DNA from: UBA11524 sp045591175
GTDB lineage: Bacteria; Bacillota; Clostridia; Christensenellales; Aristaeellaceae
Length of the DNA stretch: 17,698 nt
Assembly (NCBI GenBank): GCA_045591175.1
Contig: JAZNSI010000049.1
Location: 1-17,698, forward strand
Direction: 5' to 3'
The position numbers and the translations under genes were made by a program. The notes beneath the pieces are model-generated. The model was not told the DNA's origin. It saw only the letters and a program-made list of their open reading frames with translations, and ran no database searches. This document shows positions 7,067-14,512 of this stretch, in pieces. The first letter of the stretch is position 1; each line of letters opens with the position of its first letter.

Positions 7067-7085
7067 TCTCTATATTTTATAGAGA
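7067..7085. promoter_or_regulatory. AT-rich inverted repeat upstream of ardC
   Basis: TCTCTAT (7067-7073) and ATAGAGA (7079-7085) form a perfect 7-bp inverted repeat around ATTTT, in the ardC leader region. It could be an operator. No clear -35/-10 pair was identified here. Confidence 0.35.
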
Positions 7086-7102
7086 AATACGACCAAAACG
7101 AC

Positions 7103-7132
7103 AAAAGGGAAGCTCTTGCGAGCCTCCCCTTT
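7103..7132 (-). terminator. Terminator after the 91-residue coiled-coil gene
   Basis: On the minus strand, GGGGAGGCTC and GAGCTTCCC pair around GCAA with mismatches, followed by TTTTGTCGTTTT. It sits 13 bases past the stop of the gene at 7145. Confidence 0.55.
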
Positions 7133-7144
7133 ATACGTTGCGCT

Positions 7145-7420
7145 TTACTGTACGGTAAACCTGCGAGTCGTGGTTTCCTTGGTAAAGAAGGCTGCGACGT
7201 CAGGCAGCTGCTTCTTCAAAGCGGTCGTGTCAATGCGGCTGGACGTGACGGTCTTCCAGGTGATCTTGGTATCGGTGGTGATGAGTGTATCGACGCCGGT
7301 TTCGGTCATGTGGGCCTTGATAGCATCCTCGAGGGTCTTAATCTCGTCGTCGAGCTGTTCAGCCATGAGGCGAAGCTCTTTCAGGTCACGGGCGACGGTG
7401 TTCAGTTCGTTGGTTGACAT
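7145..7420 (-). CDS. Small coiled-coil protein of phage/ICE type, unknown function
   Basis: This 91-residue protein starts at 7420, eight bases after AAGGAGG; the longer frame upstream has no such site and reads through a terminator. The first half is a predicted coiled coil (LKELRLMAEQLDDEIKTLED). The second half, with ITWKTVTSSRIDTTALKK and a TTRRFTV end, resembles small proteins often seen beside recombination genes in Clostridia phages and integrative elements, but I cannot name the family. It is flanked by terminator-like hairpins on both sides and is probably a single-gene transcript. Confidence 0.75.
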   Translation of the reverse strand: MSTNELNTVARDLKELRLMAEQLDDEIKTLEDAIKAHMTETGVDTLITTDTKITWKTVTSSRIDTTALKKQLPDVAAFFTKETTTRRFTVQ

Positions 7421-7494
7421 GGGATGATCCTCCTTATCGTGATGGTCGTGAAGAATGAGTGACATGGATATGCTGCAGCAGATTCCGGGTATAT

Positions 7495-7521
7495 AAAAAA
7501 GCGCCATCCGAAGATGACGCT
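7495..7521 (-). terminator. Rho-independent terminator with TTCG loop
   Basis: On the minus strand, AGCGTCATC and GATGGCGCT pair (one G-T pair) around a TTCG tetraloop and run into TTTTTT. It ends the dinB-86aa-SRAP transcript. The 269-base gap 7421-7689 around it holds no supported gene. Confidence 0.8.
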
Positions 7522-7689
7522 GGGATATCAGATCGTTTGCAAGTGACCGGCTGAATGCAAGACATTTACGCTTGAAAAAACGAGTAGATCTGTAGAAGGG
7601 ACGATTTGCTTTTCCCCAAGATATGCAGTAATGAGAATAGGTGCCCCTCACACGAGGAAAGCTTCATATGATTTGTGGCATATTGCTCA

Positions 7690-8292
7690 CTAAAGCATTT
7701 GCACCTGCTGTGCTCCGTCCATCGGGATGAAATCCATGTTAGTCATGGCAGCACTAATAACATCTAGCGCGTTGTACATCGGATTCAGCCAATCCTTCGT
7801 AGCCTCTCGCGGCAGAATCACCGGCATGCGGTCATGGATATGTCGGATACAGTCTCCTGGTTCACGGGTCAGAATGGTGAACTCAGGAATTCCACTGTTG
7901 ATCCGGTAAATCCCGGCCATGTACATTGCCTGGCTGCCCGCGGGTCTAATAGCGTTCTTGATCTTCTGTTTACCTATATGCTCCCACTCAAAATAATGAC
8001 TGGCAGGAATCAGGCAGCGACGCTGTTGCATACCATCTCGGAACAGCAGCTTCTCTGTGGCAGTTTCGCTGCGAGCGTTGATGATTGGTGCTCGATTTTC
8101 GAGCGTATACCCCCATTTCATCGCAAAGGGTGACGGAATCATCGCCTTGCTGTTGGCAATAACGGCGGCCACATCCGAAGGGTAAACCTCGCTCGTCTTG
8201 ACAGGCGTCCCCTTCACCCGATTCAGGTGGTTGATGATCTGCTGCAACTCCTCGTTGGAGTCATCGTCGGGGATGTAAAAACGTCCGCACAT
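7690..8292 (-). CDS. SRAP-domain protein (YedK/HMCES-type abasic-site protein)
   Basis: This 200-residue protein starts MCGRF, so after removal of Met the Cys2 nucleophile is N-terminal. It carries the other conserved SRAP residues: N72 and R74 in INARSET, E102 in SHYFEWE and H153 in HDRMPVIL. SRAP proteins form a covalent link to abasic sites in single-stranded DNA and protect them, and their genes are often under SOS control. Length is typical (about 200-230). AAGGAGG lies just upstream of the ATG at 8292. It is co-transcribed with the polymerase gene (gaps of about 10 bases), which points to tolerance of damage in ssDNA during element entry or replication. Confidence 0.94.
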   Translation of the reverse strand: MCGRFYIPDDDSNEELQQIINHLNRVKGTPVKTSEVYPSDVAAVIANSKAMIPSPFAMKWGYTLENRAPIINARSETATEKLLFRDGMQQRRCLIPASHYFEWEHIGKQKIKNAIRPAGSQAMYMAGIYRINSGIPEFTILTREPGDCIRHIHDRMPVILPREATKDWLNPMYNALDVISAAMTNMDFIPMDGAQQVQML

Positions 8293-8301
8293 AGCGCCTC
8301 C

Positions 8302-8562
8302 TTACTTGGCATAGAACCACAGGCTTCGGTCGTGGAAGAGGTAGATGGTTGAGCCGTCCTCCAACAGACAGGTGTATCGCATCCCTTGGCCGCCCGCCTT
8401 CAGTGAATGACCGGGGCGGATGTCCGACACTTTTACGATCCACTGGGCAGGCTCATCCTCTGCCTTGAACCTGATCGGGATTGTCTGCCCGTCCAGTCGA
8501 TGGTGAGCCAGGACATCAACATACTGCTTGTCCTTGTTAGGACGCATTTCGGCACACTGCAT
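8302..8562 (-). CDS. Small protein between dinB and SRAP genes, unknown function
   Basis: This 86-residue protein starts at 8562 with AAGGAGG six bases upstream. It is predicted beta-rich, with segments QTIPIRFKAEDE, YTCLLEDGSTIYLFHD and a final SLWFYAK. It looks like a compact soluble beta domain with no catalytic motif, membrane segment or export signal. It is tightly packed between the polymerase and SRAP genes (gaps of 11 and 9 bases), so a role in the same damage response is inferred from position only. Confidence 0.75.
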   Translation of the reverse strand: MQCAEMRPNKDKQYVDVLAHHRLDGQTIPIRFKAEDEPAQWIVKVSDIRPGHSLKAGGQGMRYTCLLEDGSTIYLFHDRSLWFYAK

Positions 8563-8573
8563 GAAAATCCTCC

Positions 8574-9821
8574 TTATCCAGAGAAAAATGGTACGGGATG
8601 AATGGTGTGGTCGTCCTTGGGATCGACCTTTGCGATGTTGGGCTCTGCCAGGACAATGCCGCGCACGACGCACAGATTGCCGTATCGCTGGCGTATCGCA
8701 TCCAGCGCACAGTCCAGTTGGTGGCGCTTCTCACGCTGTTGCTGCCGTCCGAAGAGATCCATCTGCACCGGGGCTCCTTCCATAGATAAGCCGGAACAGC
8801 TCACGCCTACACTGCGCAGCGGCAGGGTATGAGTGAAACGCTCTGTAAATAGTTGGCAAGCGACACCGGCAATTTCGCTGGTAACGTTGGTAGCAAAGGA
8901 CAGCTTTCGCTGGCAGGAGTAAGACATCAACCCGGTCGTACGAACGGAGATACTGACGCACTGGCCTTGCAAATGAGCATCTCGCATACGAGCACCGACG
9001 CTTTCGGCAAGCAGGTAGTAAATGCAGCGGGCGTCCTCCACTGTTCTGATATCGTGAGGCGGGGTGATGCTGTTGCCCACGCTGCCAATGGATTCTTCCA
9101 GGGTGGTGGGCTTTACTGGAGCACGATCCATCCCATTGGCATAGTCTTGAAGCATGAGGCCGTTCTTACCTAGCTTGTACTTCAGCAGGCTACGTGGTGC
9201 ATTTGCTAAGTCGCCGATGGTGAGGATGTTGTAGTCCATCAGTTTCCTGGTGGTCTTTGGACCGACGTAGAGCAACTCGCAGGCTGGCAAGGGCCAGATG
9301 GTTTTCCTGAAATGATCGGGGTGCACCACAGTGACGGCATCGGGCTTCTTCATATCGCTACCCAGTTTGGCAAATATCTTGTTGTTGCTTACGCCAACAG
9401 ATATGGTGATACCCAGTTCCTCTTTCACGCGTCGGCGAATTTCATGGGCTTTCACCTCGCCGTCTTCAATGGTGAAGTTGGGGTTTGTCAGATCTACCCA
9501 GCACTCGTCCAAACCGAAGCTTTCCACCCGATCAGAGTATTCCTCATAGATATCCCGCAGCATGTGTGAGAAATGCTTGTACAGTGCAAAATCAGGTGGA
9601 ACGGTTATCAGGCCGGGACAAGCTTGCTTCGCCTGCCAGACAGCCATGCCGGTTTTTATGCCGCATTTCTTGGCCAACTGATTGCTTGCCAACACAATAC
9701 CGTGACGTTTCTCGGGGTCGCCGCAGACGGACAGCGGCTTTCCCTGGGCTTCCGGGCGGTATAGACACTCAACGGTTGCATAGAAAGAGTTTGCATCAGC
9801 ATGAAGAATGATGCGTGACAT
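8574..9821 (-). CDS. Y-family DNA polymerase, DinB/UmuC type
   Basis: This 415-residue translesion polymerase has the palm motif HADANSFYATVE (D9), the catalytic pair D105-E106 in FGLDECWVDL, HhH-like segments (YVGPKTTRKL, LTIGDLANA) and a little-finger domain (about 240-350). The segment QMDLF (353-357) matches the QxxLF-type motif that binds the sliding clamp. The start at 9821 was chosen because it begins MSRIILHADANSFY, as in the family; the frame further upstream runs through the promoter. It belongs to the UvrX/YqjW-like branch common on Gram-positive plasmids and prophages. It is first in an operon with the 86-residue and SRAP genes, and its promoter carries SOS-box-like operators. Confidence 0.94.
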   Translation of the reverse strand: MSRIILHADANSFYATVECLYRPEAQGKPLSVCGDPEKRHGIVLASNQLAKKCGIKTGMAVWQAKQACPGLITVPPDFALYKHFSHMLRDIYEEYSDRVESFGLDECWVDLTNPNFTIEDGEVKAHEIRRRVKEELGITISVGVSNNKIFAKLGSDMKKPDAVTVVHPDHFRKTIWPLPACELLYVGPKTTRKLMDYNILTIGDLANAPRSLLKYKLGKNGLMLQDYANGMDRAPVKPTTLEESIGSVGNSITPPHDIRTVEDARCIYYLLAESVGARMRDAHLQGQCVSISVRTTGLMSYSCQRKLSFATNVTSEIAGVACQLFTERFTHTLPLRSVGVSCSGLSMEGAPVQMDLFGRQQQREKRHQLDCALDAIRQRYGNLCVVRGIVLAEPNIAKVDPKDDHTIHPVPFFSG

Positions 9822-9840
9822 ATTACATCGCCTCGCTGGA

Positions 9841-9880
9841 GAATGTTTGTTCTCATACACTATAACAAGAATGAATGTTC
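9841..9880 (-). promoter_or_regulatory. Two SOS-box-like operators on the dinB promoter
   Basis: On the minus strand GAACATTCATTC (9880-9869) lies in the promoter spacer and GAACAAACATTC (9852-9841) covers the expected start site. Both fit GAAC-N4-ATTC, one base away from the Gram-positive LexA pattern GAAC-N4-GTTC. A third half-site, GAACATGTTG (9891-9900), flanks the -35. Repression by LexA or an element-coded regulator is inferred. Confidence 0.65.
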
Positions 9881-9887
9881 TTGTCAA
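9859..9887 (-). promoter_or_regulatory. Promoter of the dinB operon
   Basis: On the minus strand TTGACA (9887-9882), a 17-base spacer and TATAGT (9864-9859) make a near-consensus sigma-A promoter, with a start expected near 9852 and the ATG at 9821. Confidence 0.8.
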
Positions 9888-10087
9888 TGGGAACATGTTG
9901 AATTTGCTATGGCACATTCGTAAAGTATGTAAATGTTCGTAGAGCGCAGAAAGGTATCCGCGACGAATCAGGTGATTCGGTACCAACGTTGACATGATCT
10001 GTGTTGATCGAAGACAATGTGCACCATGGATTGCTGTACAGTCTCAAGCAATGTAGAAATAGTTATGTTCGCTAGAAAACTTACGGA

Positions 10088-10116
10088 TTGACTATGTCTG
10101 TCAAGTTCGATACACT
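10088..10116 (+). promoter_or_regulatory. Promoter of the 10177 XRE gene
   Basis: TTGACT (10088-10093), a 17-base spacer and TACACT (10111-10116). The 355-base gap between the divergent dinB and XRE genes holds this promoter, the dinB promoter and its operators, and no gene. Confidence 0.5.
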
Positions 10117-10176
10117 AAAGCTACACGAAGGATCCGCGTGTAAAAATCCAAAACAGCACAAGAATGAGGTGTGAGT

Positions 10177-10590
10177 ATGAATGGCTTGACATATATTCGA
10201 ATTCGTTGTAATGTGTCGCAAAGCTTCCTTGCTCAGAAGTTGGGGGTGACGAGGCAAGCAATCAACCTGTGGGAGAATAGAACAACACCTCCTCCAGGCA
10301 AGCGACTGAAGCAGTTGACGGAGTTCTTTGGGATTGATGAGAAGTACTTCGGCGAAATTTCCGAAGAGCAACAGCACGAAATAGATGCAATACCAGCATA
10401 TCGTCATGAAGAAAATGGGCATACATACTACTGTAATTCAATTTGTCAAGGGGTGTTTCACCAAAGAATTCACTCGTCCTTGGCTTTCTTAGCGCCTCAT
10501 AGAAAAAGGGGGGGTCGCAAGATAGAAGTCCTATCTTGGTTATTATGGGAGAACGTCTGGAAAGTCAAATATAGAACACCCCGCCGCTAA
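10177..10590 (+). CDS. XRE-family HTH regulator, C-terminus possibly altered
   Basis: This 137-residue protein begins with a clear Cro/C1-type HTH (about 1-60): IRIRCNVSQSFLAQKLGVTRQAINLWENRTTPP, followed by LKQLTEFFGIDEKYFGEI. The ATG at 10177 is preceded by GAGGTG at about six bases; a GTG at 10171 is an alternative. The middle (IPAYRHEENGHTYYC) resembles a tail seen in such regulators, but residues after about 85 are basic and of low complexity (HRKRGGRKIE, KVKYRTPRR) and may be read-through past an old frameshift. It lies between the SOS-type operon and the surface-protein cargo and could regulate either. Confidence 0.75.
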   Translation: MNGLTYIRIRCNVSQSFLAQKLGVTRQAINLWENRTTPPPGKRLKQLTEFFGIDEKYFGEISEEQQHEIDAIPAYRHEENGHTYYCNSICQGVFHQRIHSSLAFLAPHRKRGGRKIEVLSWLLWENVWKVKYRTPRR

Positions 10591-10623
10591 TCCATGCGTA
10601 GTTCACTGGATCAGCAGACGGGG
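10579..10623 (+). terminator. Stem-loop after the 10177 XRE gene
   Basis: CCCCG (10579-10583) and CGGGG (10619-10623) close a stem that continues with GCTAATCCA and TGGATCAGC, with a mismatch. The following GATTTGTC is only weakly T-rich. It overlaps the last codons of the XRE frame. Confidence 0.45.
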
Positions 10624-10631
10624 ATTTGTCA

Positions 10632-10870
10632 TTGACTTTATTCATATTGTTTCTCTTGCTATTTCTGTTTCTCTGCAGTTTGAACGCATTCGCTGGTAGC
10701 GATGCGGAGTCGGATGTTGGCAGCTATGTCACCTGTGGCCGTTATCCACAGACAGCACTCAATAAGGATGATATCCCTAATAAGTAGCTGGGCTGGCCCG
10801 CGATGGTGATAAATCGCTTCTAATCAGCCGTCATGTGCAGGATTGCATATGGCATAGTCTGGAAGGCTTC
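10632..10870 (+). pseudogene. Decayed exported DUF6273-type gene
   Basis: A TTG-initiated frame at 10632 encodes a signal-peptide-like stretch (LTLFILFLLLFLFLCSLNAFA), then VGSYVTCGRYPQTA, a typical opening of DUF6273 domains, and stops at 10785-10787. After a frame change near 10790 the similarity resumes with LARDGDKSLLISRHVQDC, which matches the next part of the domain, and is then lost. So this is a frameshifted, truncated remnant, not an active gene. An intact domain of the same type ends the protein at 14513-17152 (VGSHVEFGTYDQ...RLFLVSTDVLDC). No other gene lies in 10591-10987. Confidence 0.7.
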
Positions 10871-10903
10871 ATCGTTCATCTTGTTCACACACCAAAATGT
10901 ACA

Positions 10904-10931
10904 TTGTATTTATTTGACGAAGTAGTATAAT
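10904..10931 (+). promoter_or_regulatory. Promoter of the LPVTG surface protein gene
   Basis: TTGTAT (10904-10909), a 16-base spacer and a perfect TATAAT (10926-10931), 57 bases before the ATG at 10988. Confidence 0.6.
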
Positions 10932-10987
10932 CTATCTAGCAACCATGTACTATGCAATTCATTTCAGCTGTTTTCAGGAGGTCAAAG

Positions 10988-13900
10988 ATGAAGATTTGTC
11001 GAGGATTGCGGCGTTTGGTTAAAACATCGTTACTGATTGTAATGCTTGCCTTATTGTTAGAAGGGACAGCATACTCGGAAATGGCAACAACGATATCAAC
11101 TAAAACGGATGATTTGTCTAGTACTGTTGCATCAATTCTTGCCTATCTTGATTTGAATTCAGCAGATGATTATGACATCATTTACAGCGTTTACAACTAC
11201 ATTTGTCAGACTGTGGAGTATGATTGGGACGCCATCAACAATTTCCCGTGGGATGGTGAAAGCACAGATTGCGGTCAAACCGCGTATGAGGCTTTATGTG
11301 AAGAAAAGGCTGTTTGTGCAGGCATCGCCAGAGCCATTACGCTGCTGCTGGAAGAAATGGATATTCCATGCAAAACGGTAATTGGATATCAGGCAGGTAT
11401 AGGTCATGCCTGGAATCTTGTACAGCTCGATGAACAATGGTATTTCCTGGATGCAACAGCAGATCTGGGACAACCCGTCTATGGGCAGTTCCTTCAGTCA
11501 TGGGATGATTTGGGCGACTACGCGGTTTCATCCGAGAGCGGCTTTGATATTGCTGAATTTGATTTGGCAAACCATTCGTATGTAGACAATGTAGCTGCAC
11601 AATTGGATAGCTATGAGGGGTTTTCCTTTAATCTGGGATTGGGTGACATTACTATCCTCTCATACACAGGGGGAGAAAAGACCGTTGTAATCCCTTCGGA
11701 GATAAAGGGCCGGAAAGTCAAACGCCTGGCGCAGTACTGCATTCAAGGGAACATGGCCATAGAGAAACTGGTTGTCAGCGAGGGTATTGAACGGATCAAC
11801 GTTCTATTCGTGGGATCATGTCCCTCTCTGCGAAGCATTGAGCTTCCTTCCACAGCCAATTTCATTTCTGGAGAGAATGATGCTTTTGTTTGTGGCCTAG
11901 GATTTGTTGATGCCTGTGACATGCTGGAAACAATAACAGTACCTGAGAGCAACCCGTATCTGTGTGTGGTTGACAATGTTTTGTATGATAAGGAGATGCG
12001 AACCCTGATTTGCTATCCGGCGAAAAAACAGGGCGCTGTTTTCCAAGTGCCTCAAAGTGTACAAAGAATCGGAAACGATGCTTTTGCGCTGAACTTAGAG
12101 ATCGAGGAAGTTCTTCTTCCCAATTATATCGAATACATTGGATACTACGCTTTTTCGCAGTGCGGAAATCTGAAACGGATCAATATCCCTGAAGCCTGTA
12201 CCACAATAGGACAATATGCCTTTCAGAATACAAGCGTTTTGGAGCTTCATCTTCCTGCTGCGCTCGAAGTTATCATCTCGCCCGCCTTTGGCAGCAGGCT
12301 TCAAACGATTACGGTTGATGAAGGAAATCCTTTATTCTACGCAGTGGATGATGTGTTGTTTTCCCGCAGTGGAGTGCTTATTCTATATGCTGCGAAAAAA
12401 GAAGAGACTTATTATGCCATTCCGTCAGGAATAAAGGAAATTTCATGGCGTGCTTTTGCATATGCGGATAATTTGGAGGAAATTCAAATCCCTTCTGGCG
12501 TTGTGGCTGTCGGTTGGCACGCTTTTGAAGGATGTATGAGACTCAGAGAGGTCAATTTGCCGGAAACGGTGGAATGGTTGGATGAAGGTGTCTTCTTTGA
12601 CTGTCGCGCTCTTGAGAGGTTAACGATCCCTGCGTCGATAACAATGCCGAATGATTCGACGATGCTGGCCAACGTAACGGGAACGGTTATCTGGGGCGCG
12701 TCTGGGTCTTCCGCCCAGCTGTGGGCCGAACAATATGGATACGCATTCCATGATATCAGTACCCCCTGGAATGCCTCCGGCATCTGCGGCGATGATGCTT
12801 CCTGGCTGTTAACAGAGGATGGCGTGCTGCAGATTTCAGGTACAGGGGCCATGTACGATTTTGATCCTGCGCCTTGGTCGATATATACCAATATGATAAA
12901 GAAGGTTGTTATTTCAGAGGGGATTACGAGTATCGGTGCGAATGCATTCGCCAGATGCCCTAAGATAACAGCGGTTGAAATTCCAGACAGTGTGACGAGC
13001 ATAGGGGATACAGTGTTCGGACTATGTACGTCGCTGAAAAGCATTGATCTTCCCGATAGCGTGACTTACCTGGGACATTATGTGTTCTGGCAGTGTTCAG
13101 CGCTTGAGAAGATCACGTTGCCAGAGAATGTGAACCAACTGGGATGCTATGCCTTTTGGGCATGTTCTGCGCTGGAAGAAGTGGAGCTGCCGGAAAATCT
13201 GCAAAGTATTGGAGATTACGCTTTCTATCAATGTCTTGCATTGAAAACCATTGATTTGCCCACGGGGCTGCAAGTCATCGGACCTCGTGCTTTCAGCGAG
13301 TGTATCGCACTGACCAGCATTGAGATCCCTGCGACTGTAACTGTATTGAGGGAGTTTGCCTTTGACGGCTGCAACTCGCTACAGCGGGTATATCTGTCAT
13401 GCATCCCCGAAGAGTGCGCAGAGTATCCATTTGGTACAGGGGATGTGGTGATTGTAAGCGCCAATCCTGCTGTAGAAGAATTGGCGCGTTCAAGCGGGTA
13501 TGCTTTTTCAGCGATCTGTCAGCAGCATAGCTGGGATGAAGGAGTCTATCTGCCAAACGATCATACCCCAACAGCCGGTTCTATCAAATATACTTGCAGC
13601 TTGTGTGGGGAAACCAAGTTGCTTCTTCGCGTGATCGGTGATGCCAACAGCAACGGCATCATCGACCTCTACGATGCCCTTCTCGTCCTGCAGTATTCCG
13701 CAGGCTGGGATGTGGTGCTGAACGTTCATAACGCGGAGGTCAACGGAGATGGCATGATCGGTATCTCCGATGCCCTCCAAATCATAGAACGTTGTACTGG
13801 CAGCAACCTGGTCAGTGCCCTGCGCATGCTGATGGATATGTCAAAGAACATGGACATCACACTGCTGGAAATCATTGAGCATCCCAATGATCAGCAGGTG

Positions 13901-14257
13901 ACCGTGGGAATGCAGGCGCAGTTCACGGTTACCGTTGCGGGTGATGAACTGCAATATCAGTGGTATGTCAACCGCAACGACGGTGCAGGCTGGTGTAAAC
14001 TGAATGACGCGGCGAGCGCAGCTTATACTACTTCTGCGACGAACATAGATCACGATGGCTATCAGTATCGGTGTGAGATCACAGACGTATATGGTATTAA
14101 ACTCACCTCCGATGTTGCTGTGCTTCATGTTGTGTTGGAGTTGCCTGTTACTGGCGATGCATCTACCCCTATGCTGTGGTTGGCAATGGGAGTACTGTCC
14201 CTGATGCTCCTTGTGCTGCTGATAAAGCAATGCAAGAGCTCCTGCCGATTCGGCTAA
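10988..14257 (+). CDS. Sortase-anchored surface protein: transglutaminase-like, LRR_5, dockerin, Ig-like, LPVTG
   Basis: This 1089-residue protein starts at 10988 with AGGAGG six bases upstream. It has a signal peptide (about 1-32, basic then LLIVMLALLL) and a transglutaminase-like domain (about 55-165) with a Cys-His-Asp triad at C110 (AVCAGIA), H140 (GHAWN) and D155 (LDATAD). Many BspA-like leucine-rich repeats follow (about 225-850, units such as LKSIDLPDSVTYLG), split near 600-630 by a module reading SWLLTEDGVLQISGTGAM. A TCSLCG motif precedes a type I dockerin with two calcium loops (GDANSNG 884-890, NGDG 919-922). An Ig-like domain (about 965-1050) and LPVTG (1052-1056), a membrane helix and a basic tail complete a sortase signal. 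It is expected on the cell wall, perhaps for adhesion or protein cross-linking. Confidence 0.9.
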   Translation: MKICRGLRRLVKTSLLIVMLALLLEGTAYSEMATTISTKTDDLSSTVASILAYLDLNSADDYDIIYSVYNYICQTVEYDWDAINNFPWDGESTDCGQTAYEALCEEKAVCAGIARAITLLLEEMDIPCKTVIGYQAGIGHAWNLVQLDEQWYFLDATADLGQPVYGQFLQSWDDLGDYAVSSESGFDIAEFDLANHSYVDNVAAQLDSYEGFSFNLGLGDITILSYTGGEKTVVIPSEIKGRKVKRLAQYCIQGNMAIEKLVVSEGIERINVLFVGSCPSLRSIELPSTANFISGENDAFVCGLGFVDACDMLETITVPESNPYLCVVDNVLYDKEMRTLICYPAKKQGAVFQVPQSVQRIGNDAFALNLEIEEVLLPNYIEYIGYYAFSQCGNLKRINIPEACTTIGQYAFQNTSVLELHLPAALEVIISPAFGSRLQTITVDEGNPLFYAVDDVLFSRSGVLILYAAKKEETYYAIPSGIKEISWRAFAYADNLEEIQIPSGVVAVGWHAFEGCMRLREVNLPETVEWLDEGVFFDCRALERLTIPASITMPNDSTMLANVTGTVIWGASGSSAQLWAEQYGYAFHDISTPWNASGICGDDASWLLTEDGVLQISGTGAMYDFDPAPWSIYTNMIKKVVISEGITSIGANAFARCPKITAVEIPDSVTSIGDTVFGLCTSLKSIDLPDSVTYLGHYVFWQCSALEKITLPENVNQLGCYAFWACSALEEVELPENLQSIGDYAFYQCLALKTIDLPTGLQVIGPRAFSECIALTSIEIPATVTVLREFAFDGCNSLQRVYLSCIPEECAEYPFGTGDVVIVSANPAVEELARSSGYAFSAICQQHSWDEGVYLPNDHTPTAGSIKYTCSLCGETKLLLRVIGDANSNGIIDLYDALLVLQYSAGWDVVLNVHNAEVNGDGMIGISDALQIIERCTGSNLVSALRMLMDMSKNMDITLLEIIEHPNDQQVTVGMQAQFTVTVAGDELQYQWYVNRNDGAGWCKLNDAASAAYTTSATNIDHDGYQYRCEITDVYGIKLTSDVAVLHVVLELPVTGDASTPMLWLAMGVLSLMLLVLLIKQCKSSCRFG

Positions 14258-14275
14258 TGAGCAACCAAATTTCAG

Positions 14276-14317
14276 CCCCAGTTTTCCGGCTCACAGGGAG
14301 GTTGGATTTCCCTGGGG
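14276..14317 (+). other. Overlapping alternative hairpins after the LPVTG gene
   Basis: CCCCAG (14276-14281) can pair with CTGGGG (14312-14317), or CAGGGA (14294-14299) with TCCCTG (14309-14314); the two share bases and exclude each other. No T-run follows, so it is only a possible terminator. The rest of the gap to 14446 shows nothing recognisable. Confidence 0.3.
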
Positions 14318-14446
14318 ACTGACATTACTATGTCGTTAGTCTCCGTTTTCTATTCAGTCAGCTACACAAGGACTGTGCCGATACCAATCCTCGCGATTCC
14401 ATACTTCACATGGGGAAACGAGGACCTGATGATATGTAGGTATGGA

Positions 14447-14475
14447 TTGCATGATTTATGAAAGTGCTGTATAAT
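14447..14475 (+). promoter_or_regulatory. Promoter of the TPR-like repeat gene
   Basis: TTGCAT (14447-14452), a 17-base spacer and a perfect TATAAT (14470-14475), 37 bases before the ATG at 14513. Confidence 0.65.
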
Positions 14476-14512
14476 AAGTTAGATTCAATATTGACGCTAG
14501 GAGGATAAGTGA

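Noticed and set aside
13637..13800. Dockerin taken as proof of a cellulosome
   Set aside because: The protein has no glycoside hydrolase domain and carries an LPVTG anchor; dockerins also occur in non-cellulosomal surface proteins.
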